From: a virus
Strand: one strand, 5' to 3'
Virus record (IMG/VR): IMGVR_UViG_3300013119_000533
Coordinates: 59,338 to 123,337 of that record
DNA length: 64,000 nt
A model generated the notes under the pieces. That model had not been told where the DNA came from, ran no database searches, and worked only from the letters and a program-made list of their open reading frames with translations. A program made the position numbers and the translations under genes. This document shows positions 22,601 through 32,021 of this stretch, piece after piece (position 1 is the stretch's first letter; each line of letters begins with the position of its first letter).

Positions 22601-25600
22601 TTTATCTTTTTCTGAATCAACTCCTCTGAGTATCCCTCAAAGGCAAACCTATCATATATGTTTGGAATTATTGCGGCGACGGGCATACGCTTGTACCCAT
22701 CAAGTAAATTGTTGGTATATTCTGTTGCCCACCTTAGATCATAAACATTCTGATCTGCGCGTTCTTGCAAAGTGATGCCTAGGGCGTCTTGTTCCATTGC
22801 ATCGGCCTGCTGCGTGTAGGATATTTTTGCAAAAATATCCGAAGATTCTTCAGCCAGACGTCTCAGTTCACGGATGCGCGCATGGCGAGAGAGGTGGTCG
22901 AGGACCCAATCGGACGAGCGTATCCTCTCTACCTTATCCAAGTGTTGTCTTAACACCTCCAGGTCTTCTCGTCGGGCAGATGCATCCGTCGGATCTTCTT
23001 GGATAATTATTTTTGGATAATTGTCAATGCTAGGAACTTCTTTCGCATTTTCAGCAATCTCATTCCTGACTTTTTCTGAAAAAGAAGCATATTTACCATC
23101 AAATACTTTTGTTACGAATTCTTCAATAGATTTCGTATCGATGTTTTTGAGTATTAATGACCTTAATGCTGCTTTTTCGTCATCCATTTTTGTTATTTTT
23201 TTGACTGTTTTTATGACTTTGTCTTTAATACTCGTAGAATTAACCTTCTTTTCGATGTCATTCATGACATAATTTACAACATAATCAATCATAAACTGAG
23301 AGTCGAAGGCGCCTTTGGGTCCAAAGTTTGAAAACAAGAACATGCTCTTAAAAATAATCTCCATACATGAAAACTTGACATACAACCCAAATAGACCAGC
23401 AGCAGAAGAGGTTTGAAGTGGACCTGGTTCAGTGAAGTCTCTAAATTGTGGGTCATTTTCTGGTTTTTCAGTTTCATTTTTATATGAGCTTAGAAAATCC
23501 TCAACTATCTTTTCAAAATCCAGCAGTTTCGGGTTCGGGACATAACACGGTTTCCCCTGTAGAGACCCCTCAACTATGAAATCTTTAGATATATCTTGCT
23601 GTAATTGATACATTTCATCAAATGAAAAGTATTTTGAATTCTTTACCAAGTCTGAAATGTGAAAATTAAAGGCATCTGAAAAACCTTCATAGATAGAAAA
23701 CCCGTCCTGTCGAGTCGCTGCTGTTTGAGCAATTAAGTTTAACAAATAAACGATGCGCTCGGTTCCAGTTATGTCTCCGTCGCCGTCGGCGTCGAGTGTC
23801 AACCCACCACTTCCTTCAATAAATCCAGAAATATGATTTCTAATCGAATTTTCCTCATAAACATCGAGATTTGTTTCCGATTTGTTATCCGAGACTTTCT
23901 TTAACCCTTCGATATACAAGTCTGCGAAACCACCAGGTCTCAACAATTTGTCAACATGCTTATCTGATTGTATGTCGATGGACTGCTTTCTTGCCTCAAT
24001 GTATTCCGCAGGCAGTTGCTCCTTGTAAACCTTATTAAAGTAAACGCTTTCAAAATTATCCGATGCGTAATTGACAATATATGAAACCCTATAGCAGTCC
24101 TTCATCTGACTGGAGATAAATGGCATGTCGGAATATCCTGCTGATATCCTACTAGGCGTGTTAGATTTACTATCAACATTGTCTGGTTGGAATTCACTCG
24201 GTCTAGTCATAACTCTGACGTGCAATTCTCTATACGGAGATCCTGTAGTTGCAGTTGTTTTTCTCGTAACCGTAGTCACATCACTTGAGGAGATGTCTCT
24301 CATCTCAGGAAACACATGTGGATCTTCTTTTGAATACTTTATGACATACCCTGTAATCTTCTCTTCGATGAGATCAGCCAACTGCTCAGCCTTCTCAGGA
24401 TCAGAGTCGCCCGTTGGGTTGAGTAGGATCGCTTCGGCATCCGTAGAATTGTCTTGAAAATAAAATTGCATATACTGCAGTTCTTCCCTGGGTATGCCGA
24501 TAGATTCAAACCATAAAATGACCTTCAAGCGATCGAAAGGACTAATTGATCTGGCGGTCGCTATTTTGCCTGCCTTTCTAGCAGGTAACTGATTTTCTAA
24601 ATTTTGTACCTGTGTTGTGTAATATTTATAATACAGATAATCCTTGCTGTTAAATCCTGGCTCTCCAGGTGCGATTAGTGACTCGTTCATATCGACCATG
24701 GCGTCTGGGATTCCTGTTATTTCCAAACTAAATGCACTCTTCACATTACTTAACAAGGACTTAACTGCCATCTTAGCAACTCTATCGTGATGAGGGTTAC
24801 TATATGGTCCTGGCATGTCTTTCGCTTTTAGTTCTGATGGCAGGTTTCCTGGTAGTAGTGAGTCGAAATTACCATCTGATGCTATCTTTCTTAGCGCATC
24901 TCTTCTTTTTTGAGCACCCTTCATCTGTTGTGCAATTTCTTTACTTGAAATTCCAGCTTGCTCCAACCTTTTCCTCAACCCATCCATGCCCGACCTTTCT
25001 TCACAAAGAGCATCAGCGACGATGACTTCTTCTATTTCTCGCAATCGATCGCAAAGATAGGGGTCTACCACTTGTCCCAACACTCTAAAGAACTCACTTA
25101 TTTCTGCAAGAGTTTTCATAACTGTCTTTAGTTGCGAATCTGAAGACTTTATAACATTCAACACAACAGTCAAGACGCTTGGACTTGCCTGTCCTTGCAA
25201 CAAATCACACAACTCAGATGGTCTAAGTACCAAACTTATAGAATCAAACAAAGAAGATATAGAACTTTCCGACTCTCCAAACAAAACATCTTGCGGAATA
25301 CCTAAATTACTTAAAACTTCTGAGGTTTTTTCTGCCAGATCTGCTTTTTGTTCAGCATTTGCAAACGGGTTTTCCTTATTCTTATCATTCAACTTAGACA
25401 ATTGGGCGGCGCCGTACTGCAAAGCATCGACACAGTCTGGATATGAAATTGCTTCTAAGATGTTTTTTACCATTTCGCAAATGAAAGATATGATCATGTC
25501 AGATAATGCAATTTTCATTTGAGGCAAAACAAAGTGCAACGGGTTAAAAGTTGGCAACTTAGGCAAAGAAGGAATCTCAAATTTAAACTGTAAGTCAAAC

Positions 25601-28026
25601 TCTATATCATCTAATCCTGGTACACACTTCTTGTAATCACAAAGAATCATTTGAGGATCCCATTTCTGCAAAAACTCTCTCCACATATCTTCAAAGTTGC
25701 AAGCGATTTCACCAAATTTTGGATACACATCAGAAGTTTGAATAGTTTTTCCCTTTTGTTCAAAAAATGTTGATTCCAAAAGATTATCGAGACTTCTATT
25801 GGCAAGCCTCTTTTGCTCCAAGATGTGTGCTTCGATTGTTTTTATGCCGCGTCGGTCAAAATCTAGTCTAAGATTCACCCCCTTTGCCTTGCCTGGCCTA
25901 AATACAAAATTCGGCACTGGGTAGTGAAATCTACTAAAAAACAAAACAGCAGGTATCTTTTCAGCTTCATTACATGGGTTTGGTCTTAAGGATTTTATTA
26001 TCTCTGGTGCACTGTCTTCGCCAGATGTCCTGGTTAATGAATACAGGTACGACACCGTTGCGGGATAAATAAACGGATCTTTTGTTGTAAAGTCAGTAAC
26101 TCCTGTCGTTAACTCCTTCCTCTTGCCCTTAGCGTTGGTATTGTCAACGTGTATAACTTTGTATATTCTATGCCCAACAACCATCTCCACATTTTGACTA
26201 AGTTTTGGAGTGCCTGGTGCTGTCATCTCTGGTTGGGCAGTGCCATCTACAGGTAACGGTATATCTACCTTTTTCTTCACTTCATCAAAGTAGATCTCCA
26301 ATTTATCTTTACTAGTAGGGCCAACCTTGAGAGTCCTTCCGTTAGCAGACAGGAACCCCTCCAGGGCGGCAATGAGATTCATCAACCTCTTGGATTCGAC
26401 CACAGGATCTATTTGTGGAAAGATTGGTGGTGGTGGTGGCGGATTTTGAGCAAACTTATTATAAGGTCTTTTTGCCTTTGGGTTTGGTTTATTATCTTCT
26501 TCAAATTTCTTTATTTCTTTATCAAATGCTGCCAATTCTTCCGAAACTTTTTCTATGTGTCCGCGAATTTCCTGAATTGTGTAAATTCCAGGATTTACGA
26601 GAGAGTTTTCTCCCTTTCTGGCAGCGTTGGCGGATTCTACCTCTTCCTTGGTAGCCTCATCACGCTTTGTTTGGCTTGCACCTTGTCCAGTGCGAGATTT
26701 GTTCCAGAGATTCTTTACGGAATCCTTTGCGGCCTTTTCGGCCTGCATCTTCTTGCCATCGGCCCACTTCTTTGCGCCAGACTTAAGGGAACTTCCTTGG
26801 CGTTTCCAAAAATCCCCAGTGAGTGGTTTTCCAAGATCATTATTTACAAAATCCTTTGCTGCTTTGAATCCCGCAGCGGCAGCTGCAACGTTGTTTGGGT
26901 CCAATACATTGACAGTTCCTCCCAAATCTGCGGCACCAGCACCCCCACGAATCTGATTAAACATATCCTTTCTTATGCGAATGGACATAGAGTATGTTGA
27001 GTTGGGTCTTGCGCCTGGTTGCTCTAGGGAAACGATTGCTGCAAATACTGGACTTGCGCCATAATCCAAACTTTGTCCAAACAAGACATCTACCTTTTCT
27101 CCATTCAATTGCTCATTTAAGGACATACTATCTATCGTAAAGGTAAATTTCATTCCACTAACAAAACCATTTGCGCTGGCGGTGCGGTCTAACCCCTCTT
27201 GCAGATTGTCCTCCCCTTCTGTGTTGATCTGTAAATCATATCCACCTACCCTACCTTGGTGTTGCAAGATTTCTTCAAAAAGTCGTCTCGGCAGATCTTC
27301 ATCATCGATGGCGTCCTGCAGGGGTGATACGATTGGAACAAAACTTCGTTTGCCTGCATCTATGGTCCAGGTTTTTTCTTTCCCGTAAAATTCAAAAGTT
27401 TCAGTAACTGCCTGTCTAAACATCTGCTGCTTAACTTCTGGATTTTCTTCAAGGTATTTATCAGCGTCCTTGTATCCTGCAGCTGAAATGGTTTGTCTTG
27501 TTATATCAGTCTGGAGTTTGTACAACACATAATTTCCTACAATCTTCGGTGCATCTTGTTCTGAAGATGGCGTATGGAAAGATTCTGATGGGTCGCCGCC
27601 AGAAGGCAATCCAGCCAGGTGATTCAAAAATGCTGGTGTAGATATGAGCGATTGCATAGCACGTCCGAGTCCAAGTTCATTCAATACCTGCCAAGTTGGT
27701 TCTCCGATTTGACCCCTTTCTGACATGAATCCGCCTGGCAAGTCAATGTTGATAATTGCATCCGTGCCTGTGTCCATGCCATATTTACCTATCTCAAATA
27801 TTCTTGCTCTGTTGTCTTCCTGGAACTGTACCAGTGCGTTTTCAGTTACTGCATCAAACTCTGCGCTGGTGGTTTCAAGATCCCCCATTCCAAGGAAATA
27901 TTTTACAACATGAACTGCAAGACCTCTTGCTCCCGCTTGCATAGGCAACTCAAAAGTGATTGCTGATTCGTGCTCTTTCCCGTTCTGATCTCTGTATGTG
28001 AATGGTTTCTTTCTAAATGTTGTCAT
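19624..28026 (-). CDS. Giant baseplate/tail protein with PG-binding-like N-terminus, 2800 aa
   Basis: A single 8.4-kb frame between the 672-residue protein and gp25. Residues about 30-125 look like a degenerate peptidoglycan-binding (PG_binding_1) fold: 'AVHVVKYFLGMGD', 'FDAVTENALVQFQEDN' and 'GQIGEPTWQVL'. A proline-rich linker ('NPPPPPPIFPQID') lies near residue 535. A textbook 12-residue EF-hand loop, DADGDGDITGTE, occupies residues 1412-1423 and would bind calcium. Long charged helical stretches alternate with ordered regions, and the tail is acidic with several cysteines. The position inside the baseplate operon implies a baseplate or hub component. The start ATG at 28026 has AAGG upstream. 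No catalytic motif was recognised. Confidence 0.85.
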   Translation of the reverse strand: MTTFRKKPFTYRDQNGKEHESAITFELPMQAGARGLAVHVVKYFLGMGDLETTSAEFDAVTENALVQFQEDNRARIFEIGKYGMDTGTDAIINIDLPGGFMSERGQIGEPTWQVLNELGLGRAMQSLISTPAFLNHLAGLPSGGDPSESFHTPSSEQDAPKIVGNYVLYKLQTDITRQTISAAGYKDADKYLEENPEVKQQMFRQAVTETFEFYGKEKTWTIDAGKRSFVPIVSPLQDAIDDEDLPRRLFEEILQHQGRVGGYDLQINTEGEDNLQEGLDRTASANGFVSGMKFTFTIDSMSLNEQLNGEKVDVLFGQSLDYGASPVFAAIVSLEQPGARPNSTYSMSIRIRKDMFNQIRGGAGAADLGGTVNVLDPNNVAAAAAGFKAAKDFVNNDLGKPLTGDFWKRQGSSLKSGAKKWADGKKMQAEKAAKDSVKNLWNKSRTGQGASQTKRDEATKEEVESANAARKGENSLVNPGIYTIQEIRGHIEKVSEELAAFDKEIKKFEEDNKPNPKAKRPYNKFAQNPPPPPPIFPQIDPVVESKRLMNLIAALEGFLSANGRTLKVGPTSKDKLEIYFDEVKKKVDIPLPVDGTAQPEMTAPGTPKLSQNVEMVVGHRIYKVIHVDNTNAKGKRKELTTGVTDFTTKDPFIYPATVSYLYSLTRTSGEDSAPEIIKSLRPNPCNEAEKIPAVLFFSRFHYPVPNFVFRPGKAKGVNLRLDFDRRGIKTIEAHILEQKRLANRSLDNLLESTFFEQKGKTIQTSDVYPKFGEIACNFEDMWREFLQKWDPQMILCDYKKCVPGLDDIEFDLQFKFEIPSLPKLPTFNPLHFVLPQMKIALSDMIISFICEMVKNILEAISYPDCVDALQYGAAQLSKLNDKNKENPFANAEQKADLAEKTSEVLSNLGIPQDVLFGESESSISSLFDSISLVLRPSELCDLLQGQASPSVLTVVLNVIKSSDSQLKTVMKTLAEISEFFRVLGQVVDPYLCDRLREIEEVIVADALCEERSGMDGLRKRLEQAGISSKEIAQQMKGAQKRRDALRKIASDGNFDSLLPGNLPSELKAKDMPGPYSNPHHDRVAKMAVKSLLSNVKSAFSLEITGIPDAMVDMNESLIAPGEPGFNSKDYLYYKYYTTQVQNLENQLPARKAGKIATARSISPFDRLKVILWFESIGIPREELQYMQFYFQDNSTDAEAILLNPTGDSDPEKAEQLADLIEEKITGYVIKYSKEDPHVFPEMRDISSSDVTTVTRKTTATTGSPYRELHVRVMTRPSEFQPDNVDSKSNTPSRISAGYSDMPFISSQMKDCYRVSYIVNYASDNFESVYFNKVYKEQLPAEYIEARKQSIDIQSDKHVDKLLRPGGFADLYIEGLKKVSDNKSETNLDVYEENSIRNHISGFIEGSGGLTLDADGDGDITGTERIVYLLNLIAQTAATRQDGFSIYEGFSDAFNFHISDLVKNSKYFSFDEMYQLQQDISKDFIVEGSLQGKPCYVPNPKLLDFEKIVEDFLSSYKNETEKPENDPQFRDFTEPGPLQTSSAAGLFGLYVKFSCMEIIFKSMFLFSNFGPKGAFDSQFMIDYVVNYVMNDIEKKVNSTSIKDKVIKTVKKITKMDDEKAALRSLILKNIDTKSIEEFVTKVFDGKYASFSEKVRNEIAENAKEVPSIDNYPKIIIQEDPTDASARREDLEVLRQHLDKVERIRSSDWVLDHLSRHARIRELRRLAEESSDIFAKISYTQQADAMEQDALGITLQERADQNVYDLRWATEYTNNLLDGYKRMPVAAIIPNIYDRFAFEGYSEELIQKKINSGHFWMEKFYRIKNFPEFFRIYNELYLEVDSDPLLRNILNIGTNPETSLYSEYVSPTDMEHLLFGAEDTDTRVERMQALEENLERNRVEYDFVQKFYLKLISNFFAGRPTLPAYYVYDSPSARQIWHSGRCYKSIAIRMMIDIGFAAKKPENVITRHPDVESGGTPFGFTANISGYGINWGNPSPRTIEAAEIIEPLSEDAILTELDYAYRSGQVSKGELIERVLFIIDDVNADDGAFDANREMLRTWSNNIEGPEALPKAFPGVGTLTRPWAETFHAQWSKLGAYKWLGREFVFEQERYSDNPGYAYKDIPRRRKAELIVECLTNMIDIIHNWPTNTSEENTIKTRVHWRDDPRMPRGSGYYDNAKEIFEQVATAKRSIDYARKWYYSLREDNADSMKVNLDDWRIGSNPSGYGSPPSTRGTPWYGGGRMQKAVLDYYISRTYTPILDERQFSSPKSASGALAIGKPVTWNSPSGVQEDETFNLDIPINEFYASTIVPKQQELYDFLKSNLQIGGRLMMGQKAYRQYERPATPAGAGSSEVSGINVMETKPSDIFADFRPHVDRQVDMSSVDSRTVGLMSDGSLFNRKKCFLAYADKYPLNTAEGPTSLDYRSSFYNLASVQSSFQTLGSAMVSNSYMPINIFDDDVKNTLVYSIPIHEHIEDVGCLDDLYAEESEEIFFPMTPSQTGFIGLQTRREMIRDRIYALKEESIVTNLLALGPVDASMGSRPINDAPVNHPANVALKILFPLDRYVGIHTLQNSIIFDEFRSDDGLLTATKMACLGYMGITGTAHEPEVIFPETDIDESRAFDFGATMGDFWKMFYKILEKLVKQSYARTVRTVGRFGDPAYRDMRKQYREDPCEMKSGLTNELVGHPIVDGNYDGDLDRGFGKKNGKKQYVPINSLPIDILLSTLPTPSFSDIAKVSKHVAGLTTGSNTRYGYPLGPFGLLALSAPQITGETLSNIKERKQCETPGEEEAEGICKDKEGEDQ

Positions 28027-28027
28027 A

Positions 28028-30046
28028 TTAATTAACCTTATTATACTTACTCTTTATGGAAGCTTTTGAACCATCTTCTAAGTAAGTTTTTTCTATTACT
28101 TCAGGATTTTGCTGTAGCGAGAAAGCAGAGAAAGTATCCACAGACACTAATTTCATAACCTTTTCTAACATCTTGACCGTTAGTGCTGGTAGTTTAACCG
28201 ATACTCCGGCTGTTGGTGTAACATGCTCATGATTTAGTATTGCACCATACACCTCAATCATATCCTTCTTCAAAGAAGTAATGGCCCCCGCGATTTGTGC
28301 CTGGTTGTTTAACATCTCTTTTAGCAACAAAGTTAGATAGTCGCCTTTGATTAATGGTTGTAACTCATTTGCCTTGTTTGCCGCTATCAAACAAATACCC
28401 AAAGGTTCATTTGCACCTGACCCTCCTTTTGAGTTTACTGATTCAGCGTTTTCAGTCACCAGTCGAATGCCAGATTTGCGAGATATTATTCTAATTCCAT
28501 CTGCCTTCATCGCTATGCCAGAGATGGCCCTGGATGGTTTTGTCTTCGGCGGTAAGGATAGAGAGAAGTTCTCATCTAAATCAGTTTTTTGAGAAATATA
28601 AATTCTTGCAGCGTCCATTACCGTGAGTGTTTCACCATTCTCATAAGTAAATCTTTCGGATGTAAAGATTGGTCCAACATGTTGTTTTCTACCTTTCGAG
28701 TCGAAAGATATTGGTTTTGGTGACATTCTACCTACAACAATATCAATTGCACCTGCTTGAGTGTGTCCCTGTCCAGGCCCATACCCAGTACTAAGTCCGG
28801 CTGGTCGGTCTCTACCAAAAACTATCCAGGTATTATTTTTACCCGTAACGACTTTGTCCGATGAGCACTTATCAAAAAAAGGTACTGGTTCTGGAAGAGG
28901 TCTGTCCAATAGTCCTGTATTTGGACCGACACCTACATTTGGCGCAACATCTCTCGCTATACCATCAGTCATAATGACAGGTTGAGACCCTGGTTTTACT
29001 TTTGTTGGTGCTGCTGGTCTTTTATCCTCTACAGATTCTGCCTTTGATTTGACTACAGATGTTGTGCCGTCTTGTCCTAATGTCGGATCTGCTTCAAAAT
29101 GTTCATATCCGAGGTCCTCTGGTGTTTCCAGAGGTGCTACTGGAAGTCCAGAAACCGAACCTTCTCCAAATAAAAGATTTGCTTCTCTCATTTCTCGCAT
29201 AAACCTTTCAACATCTGCATCATTTACGGGAGGTTTTGGCATACTGAGAGTCATGCCAGCAATCTGATTCGACGCGCCTGGTGGTAAACTTGCCATACCA
29301 GGAAGATCAGATAAAGCGCCTGGTGGTGGTTTTAATGGATATTCTTCAAAACTATATGCGTCATCAGCAGTCGGAGGTATTCTACTATAGAGTATATCAT
29401 ACAAAGAGGGGTGCTCGGTTTTAAACTTTACTATAAATTGATCTACTGAGGTATTTGCGAACTGATCTGCCTTCCAACCTTGATAATCTTCTTTAGATAT
29501 CGTATAACTTGCATCAACCACACCAAGGCCGCTGACAACTTCAATATAAAGAGTGTCCTCTGTTCTGGTGAACAGGACAGTCTGCTCTGTCAAATCTTCG
29601 TCTAATGAAGAGGCTTCGTCTCTTTCAATATCTCTCTGGTTTGCTTCAAGTGGGTCGGCCTGTTCGGTTGGACCAATGGTATCCTCCGCTTCGTCTTCTG
29701 GTTCCATACCAGGAGGATCTGGGTTGGAGGGAGGAACTTGTCCTGTTCGTGCTGCCTCTCTTATTTCAGACTCTCTTTGTATATCCCTTCTTGCTACTGA
29801 GGCATCAGTACCTCGAACTGAGTACTGAGATCCACCGATGGGCGTTACAATAAATTCGACACTTTCATTATTGATCCTGTGGCCAAACCATTCGATACCA
29901 TTCTGCCTGTAGTACTCTTCTATCCTGTCTTCAAGTTCAAAAATTCCTGAACCATCGGGCTTGGCACTAAGGCGCAGACCTTCCTCTGTAAATTTTGGAT
30001 TTCCGAGATAAATTGTTTTTAACTGTTCAAACGTCTTCTGTGCCAT
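28028..30046 (-). CDS. Virion protein, 672 aa, baseplate/hub-associated
   Basis: The first ~90 residues form an ordered N-terminal domain. An acidic, proline-rich low-complexity linker (about 100-370) follows, and then a second ordered domain beginning 'NTWIVFGRDRPAGLSTGYG' and continuing 'AGAIDIVVGRMSP'. That second domain resembles uncharacterised virion proteins of marine phages, from memory only. Residues about 500-560 carry repeated short beta strands ('DGIRIISRKSGIRLVTE'), which are suggestive of a beta-helical or OB-like spike segment. The start ATG at 30046 has AAGG about 8 nt upstream and a TATAAT-containing element 10-25 nt upstream, so it may head its own transcript. No enzyme activity is claimed. 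Confidence 0.82.
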   Translation of the reverse strand: MAQKTFEQLKTIYLGNPKFTEEGLRLSAKPDGSGIFELEDRIEEYYRQNGIEWFGHRINNESVEFIVTPIGGSQYSVRGTDASVARRDIQRESEIREAARTGQVPPSNPDPPGMEPEDEAEDTIGPTEQADPLEANQRDIERDEASSLDEDLTEQTVLFTRTEDTLYIEVVSGLGVVDASYTISKEDYQGWKADQFANTSVDQFIVKFKTEHPSLYDILYSRIPPTADDAYSFEEYPLKPPPGALSDLPGMASLPPGASNQIAGMTLSMPKPPVNDADVERFMREMREANLLFGEGSVSGLPVAPLETPEDLGYEHFEADPTLGQDGTTSVVKSKAESVEDKRPAAPTKVKPGSQPVIMTDGIARDVAPNVGVGPNTGLLDRPLPEPVPFFDKCSSDKVVTGKNNTWIVFGRDRPAGLSTGYGPGQGHTQAGAIDIVVGRMSPKPISFDSKGRKQHVGPIFTSERFTYENGETLTVMDAARIYISQKTDLDENFSLSLPPKTKPSRAISGIAMKADGIRIISRKSGIRLVTENAESVNSKGGSGANEPLGICLIAANKANELQPLIKGDYLTLLLKEMLNNQAQIAGAITSLKKDMIEVYGAILNHEHVTPTAGVSVKLPALTVKMLEKVMKLVSVDTFSAFSLQQNPEVIEKTYLEDGSKASIKSKYNKVN

Positions 30047-30055
30047 AAACTTAAC

Positions 30056-30072
30056 CTTCTATATTATAATTA
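30056..30072 (-). promoter_or_regulatory. Putative promoter -10 / leader element, copy A
   Basis: On the minus strand this reads TAATTATAATATAGAAG and is followed by GGTTAAG before the 672-residue gene. It contains a perfect TATAAT. The identical 17-mer occurs again upstream of phoH (57751-57767), also followed by GGTTAAG. A -35 box at proper spacing was not convincing. It lies in one of the few real intergenic gaps (30047-30111), which otherwise holds nothing I recognise. Confidence 0.45.
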
Positions 30073-30111
30073 ATCTCTTGTTGTTTTTTTGTATATCTTC
30101 AAATTGCTAGA

Positions 30112-30714
30112 TCACCTACTTTTCAGGGGTTTCACTATAGCGCCTTTAGCGCCGAACTTTTGTTTGGATTTGGGGCCCCCTTTCTTTGGTTTTGGTGGTT
30201 TTTTGGGATCTTCATAATTCAATTCAGATGAGGACGTACCTTCGATTATGCCATAATTGTCCCCTATCATAATAACATCAACTACCCTGTCCTGTGCCAT
30301 TAAACTAGTTTCTTGATCTTCTACAAAAATCTCATATATAACTGGACACAACTCCTTTACTACGTTATTGGGATCAATAAAAGATGAAATCCCAGTGACG
30401 ATCGCCCTATGCTCCACAACTATAATTGCTTCGTCACTGTCTTCAGATCTACGAAAATTGAGAGACCCAATGACGCCATCTCTGTGTGGTTCAGGTATTG
30501 CACTTGTTGGTAACTTTCTAGAACTTATTATAATAGCAGGGTAACGTTTTCCTGCTGCATCTACAGTTCTGGATCTACTCATATGATCGATTGCTGCTTC
30601 GGTGTCGACAACAACATCTCCCGACAGTGCAAGCACAGTCGAAGCCAAAACGAGCGTCCTCGACGTTTCATAAGATTGAAGTTTTCTTTTTAACTTTTCT
30701 AGTTCTTCACTCAT
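30112..30714 (-). CDS. Virion module protein without enzyme domain (paralogue 1), 200 aa
   Basis: Residues about 30-170 match the N-terminal domain of the two preceding genes. Shared landmarks are 'RYPAIIISSRKLPTSAIP', 'EHRAIVTG', 'CPVIYEIFVED' and 'IMIGDNYGIIEG'. Where the other two proteins continue into hydrolases, this one ends in a short Lys/Pro/Gly tail ('PKKPPKPKKGGPKSKQK'). The shared domain is therefore probably a virion-docking module, and this copy may be a stand-alone structural version. The start overlaps the SGNH gene stop as ATGA. Function is inferred from paralogy and from position between the sigma factor and the baseplate genes. Confidence 0.85.
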   Translation of the reverse strand: MSEELEKLKRKLQSYETSRTLVLASTVLALSGDVVVDTEAAIDHMSRSRTVDAAGKRYPAIIISSRKLPTSAIPEPHRDGVIGSLNFRRSEDSDEAIIVVEHRAIVTGISSFIDPNNVVKELCPVIYEIFVEDQETSLMAQDRVVDVIMIGDNYGIIEGTSSSELNYEDPKKPPKPKKGGPKSKQKFGAKGAIVKPLKSR

Positions 30715-32021
30715 ATCATTATCGCCTTTGTTATCAACTGTGATGACCCTTTTATAGAAGGATGTATGTGATCCATCATCTCGACTTGTGGCGTAGATCC
30801 AGCAAAACTAAATGTAGAATACTTACTAGATATATGGTTATTGACCTCTGTAGTAAATCTACCATAATGGTCTATCTTGGATTGATTGTCGAAATCATTT
30901 TTAGTATTAACTTTTCTTGTTTTACTTCCATTCCAAGGAAGGTTTACTAACATCACCCTGACCTCATATCCCGACTTTATTCCAAGAGCAACGATTGCAT
31001 CAATATTCTTTTTTGCAAGATCAGCAGTGAATGATGTATTTCTATTCTTTCCATAACCGCCTCTTGCATGCTTTCCCCAACCTGATTGACCAAGAGCATC
31101 GTTTGTCCCTGCTGATACTATCATCACTTTTTTCTTTCCCGAAGTAGTTAGTGTCGTTTTCCCAAAATGTGCTTTAAGTCTTCGAAGTATCTGCGCTGTG
31201 GTGGCGCCCGAAAGAGCAACGGAGGTTTTGCATTGGTAATATAAGTTCTTACCTCGACAGTGAGGGTAATTTATGATTCCTTGACCGACGGCGGCGATGG
31301 TCATTCCAGCGGCGATACTATCCCCAACAATCAAAAATTCAGTTTCTTTGATGTCTGGTTTTTCTTTTATTGCATCTGCAAGGGATTTGCCAGGTGTTGT
31401 ATTTTTTGGTGATGGTTTCGGTACACCCTTCGAGGCATCTTTTAATTTATTTGACTGCTTTTTTTTAAACTTGTCTTCCGTTTTGGGTTTGTCTTTTGGC
31501 TTAGGTGGTTTTTCCCCCTTAACATATGGCAGTCCAGATGCTTTTTGAGATCTTACTATTCCATAATTTGGTCCAAGCATTCGCACGACGCAACTTCTGT
31601 TAGTCTGCATGTCAGTACCATCTTCCGATTCCCCAACTTCATATACGATTGTCAACATTTCAGCTGGTAATTTTGCGGGATTCACATGACTGCCCTGACC
31701 TGCGACGATGGCATAGTGCCTAGATAAAGTTATTGAGTTAGTTGTATCTGAGTCTTCATCTTTGGATACTATTCTCAAAGATGATAACACCTTATCGTGT
31801 GCTGGGGAAATTTGTGATACGGAGATCTTTTCTGTTTTTATTATTATAGCAGGAGTAAACTCTTCACTGTACCCCACCACTCTTGATTTGGATAGGTGTG
31901 CGGCCGCAGTGCGAAGTCTAGACTCAAACGATTCGCCTGGTGTGTGTGATACCACGTCTTCGTCGAGTACCTGATTACCAGAACCTGCTTCTGTAAATAA
32001 GGAATATTTATCTTTACTCAT
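30711..32021 (-). CDS. Virion-associated SGNH/GDSL hydrolase with shared N-terminal module
   Basis: The start MSKDKYSLF at 32021 is preferred to an upstream in-frame ATG because it overlaps the previous stop as ATGA with GGAG about 8 nt before. Residues about 20-165 are the shared module ('FTPAIIIKTEKISVSQIS', 'AEMLTIVYEV', 'MLGPNYGIV'). A Lys/Pro-rich linker leads to an SGNH hydrolase. Block I is 'FLIVGDSIAAG' with nucleophile S235, block II is 'ALSGATT', block III is 'SAGTND' with N307, and block V is 'DHIHPS' with D417 and H420. All four catalytic positions are present. SGNH enzymes hydrolyse ester bonds such as O-acetyl groups on glycans, so deacetylation of host surface polysaccharide or peptidoglycan at the tail is likely. 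The exact substrate cannot be read from sequence. Confidence 0.9.
   Translation of the reverse strand: MSKDKYSLFTEAGSGNQVLDEDVVSHTPGESFESRLRTAAAHLSKSRVVGYSEEFTPAIIIKTEKISVSQISPAHDKVLSSLRIVSKDEDSDTTNSITLSRHYAIVAGQGSHVNPAKLPAEMLTIVYEVGESEDGTDMQTNRSCVVRMLGPNYGIVRSQKASGLPYVKGEKPPKPKDKPKTEDKFKKKQSNKLKDASKGVPKPSPKNTTPGKSLADAIKEKPDIKETEFLIVGDSIAAGMTIAAVGQGIINYPHCRGKNLYYQCKTSVALSGATTAQILRRLKAHFGKTTLTTSGKKKVMIVSAGTNDALGQSGWGKHARGGYGKNRNTSFTADLAKKNIDAIVALGIKSGYEVRVMLVNLPWNGSKTRKVNTKNDFDNQSKIDHYGRFTTEVNNHISSKYSTFSFAGSTPQVEMMDHIHPSIKGSSQLITKAIMI

Noticed and set aside
18954-24635. Several TATTTATA strings (minus-strand TATAAATA, the T4 late consensus)
   Set aside because: All lie inside large genes far from a start, and a few such 8-mers are expected by chance in AT-rich DNA.
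26413-27000. 195-codon plus-strand open frame, also 57341-57913 (190 codons) and 3115-3597 (160 codons)
   Set aside because: Each is antisense to a well-supported minus-strand gene, has biased hydrophobic/Ser-rich composition typical of shadow frames, and shows no motif.
28028-30046. GHTQAGAIDIVVG in the 672-aa protein resembling the M15 peptidase motif SxHxxGxAxD
   Set aside because: The Gly is one place off, the Ser is missing, and no second zinc motif (ExxWH-like) follows. Treated as a structural beta-strand.
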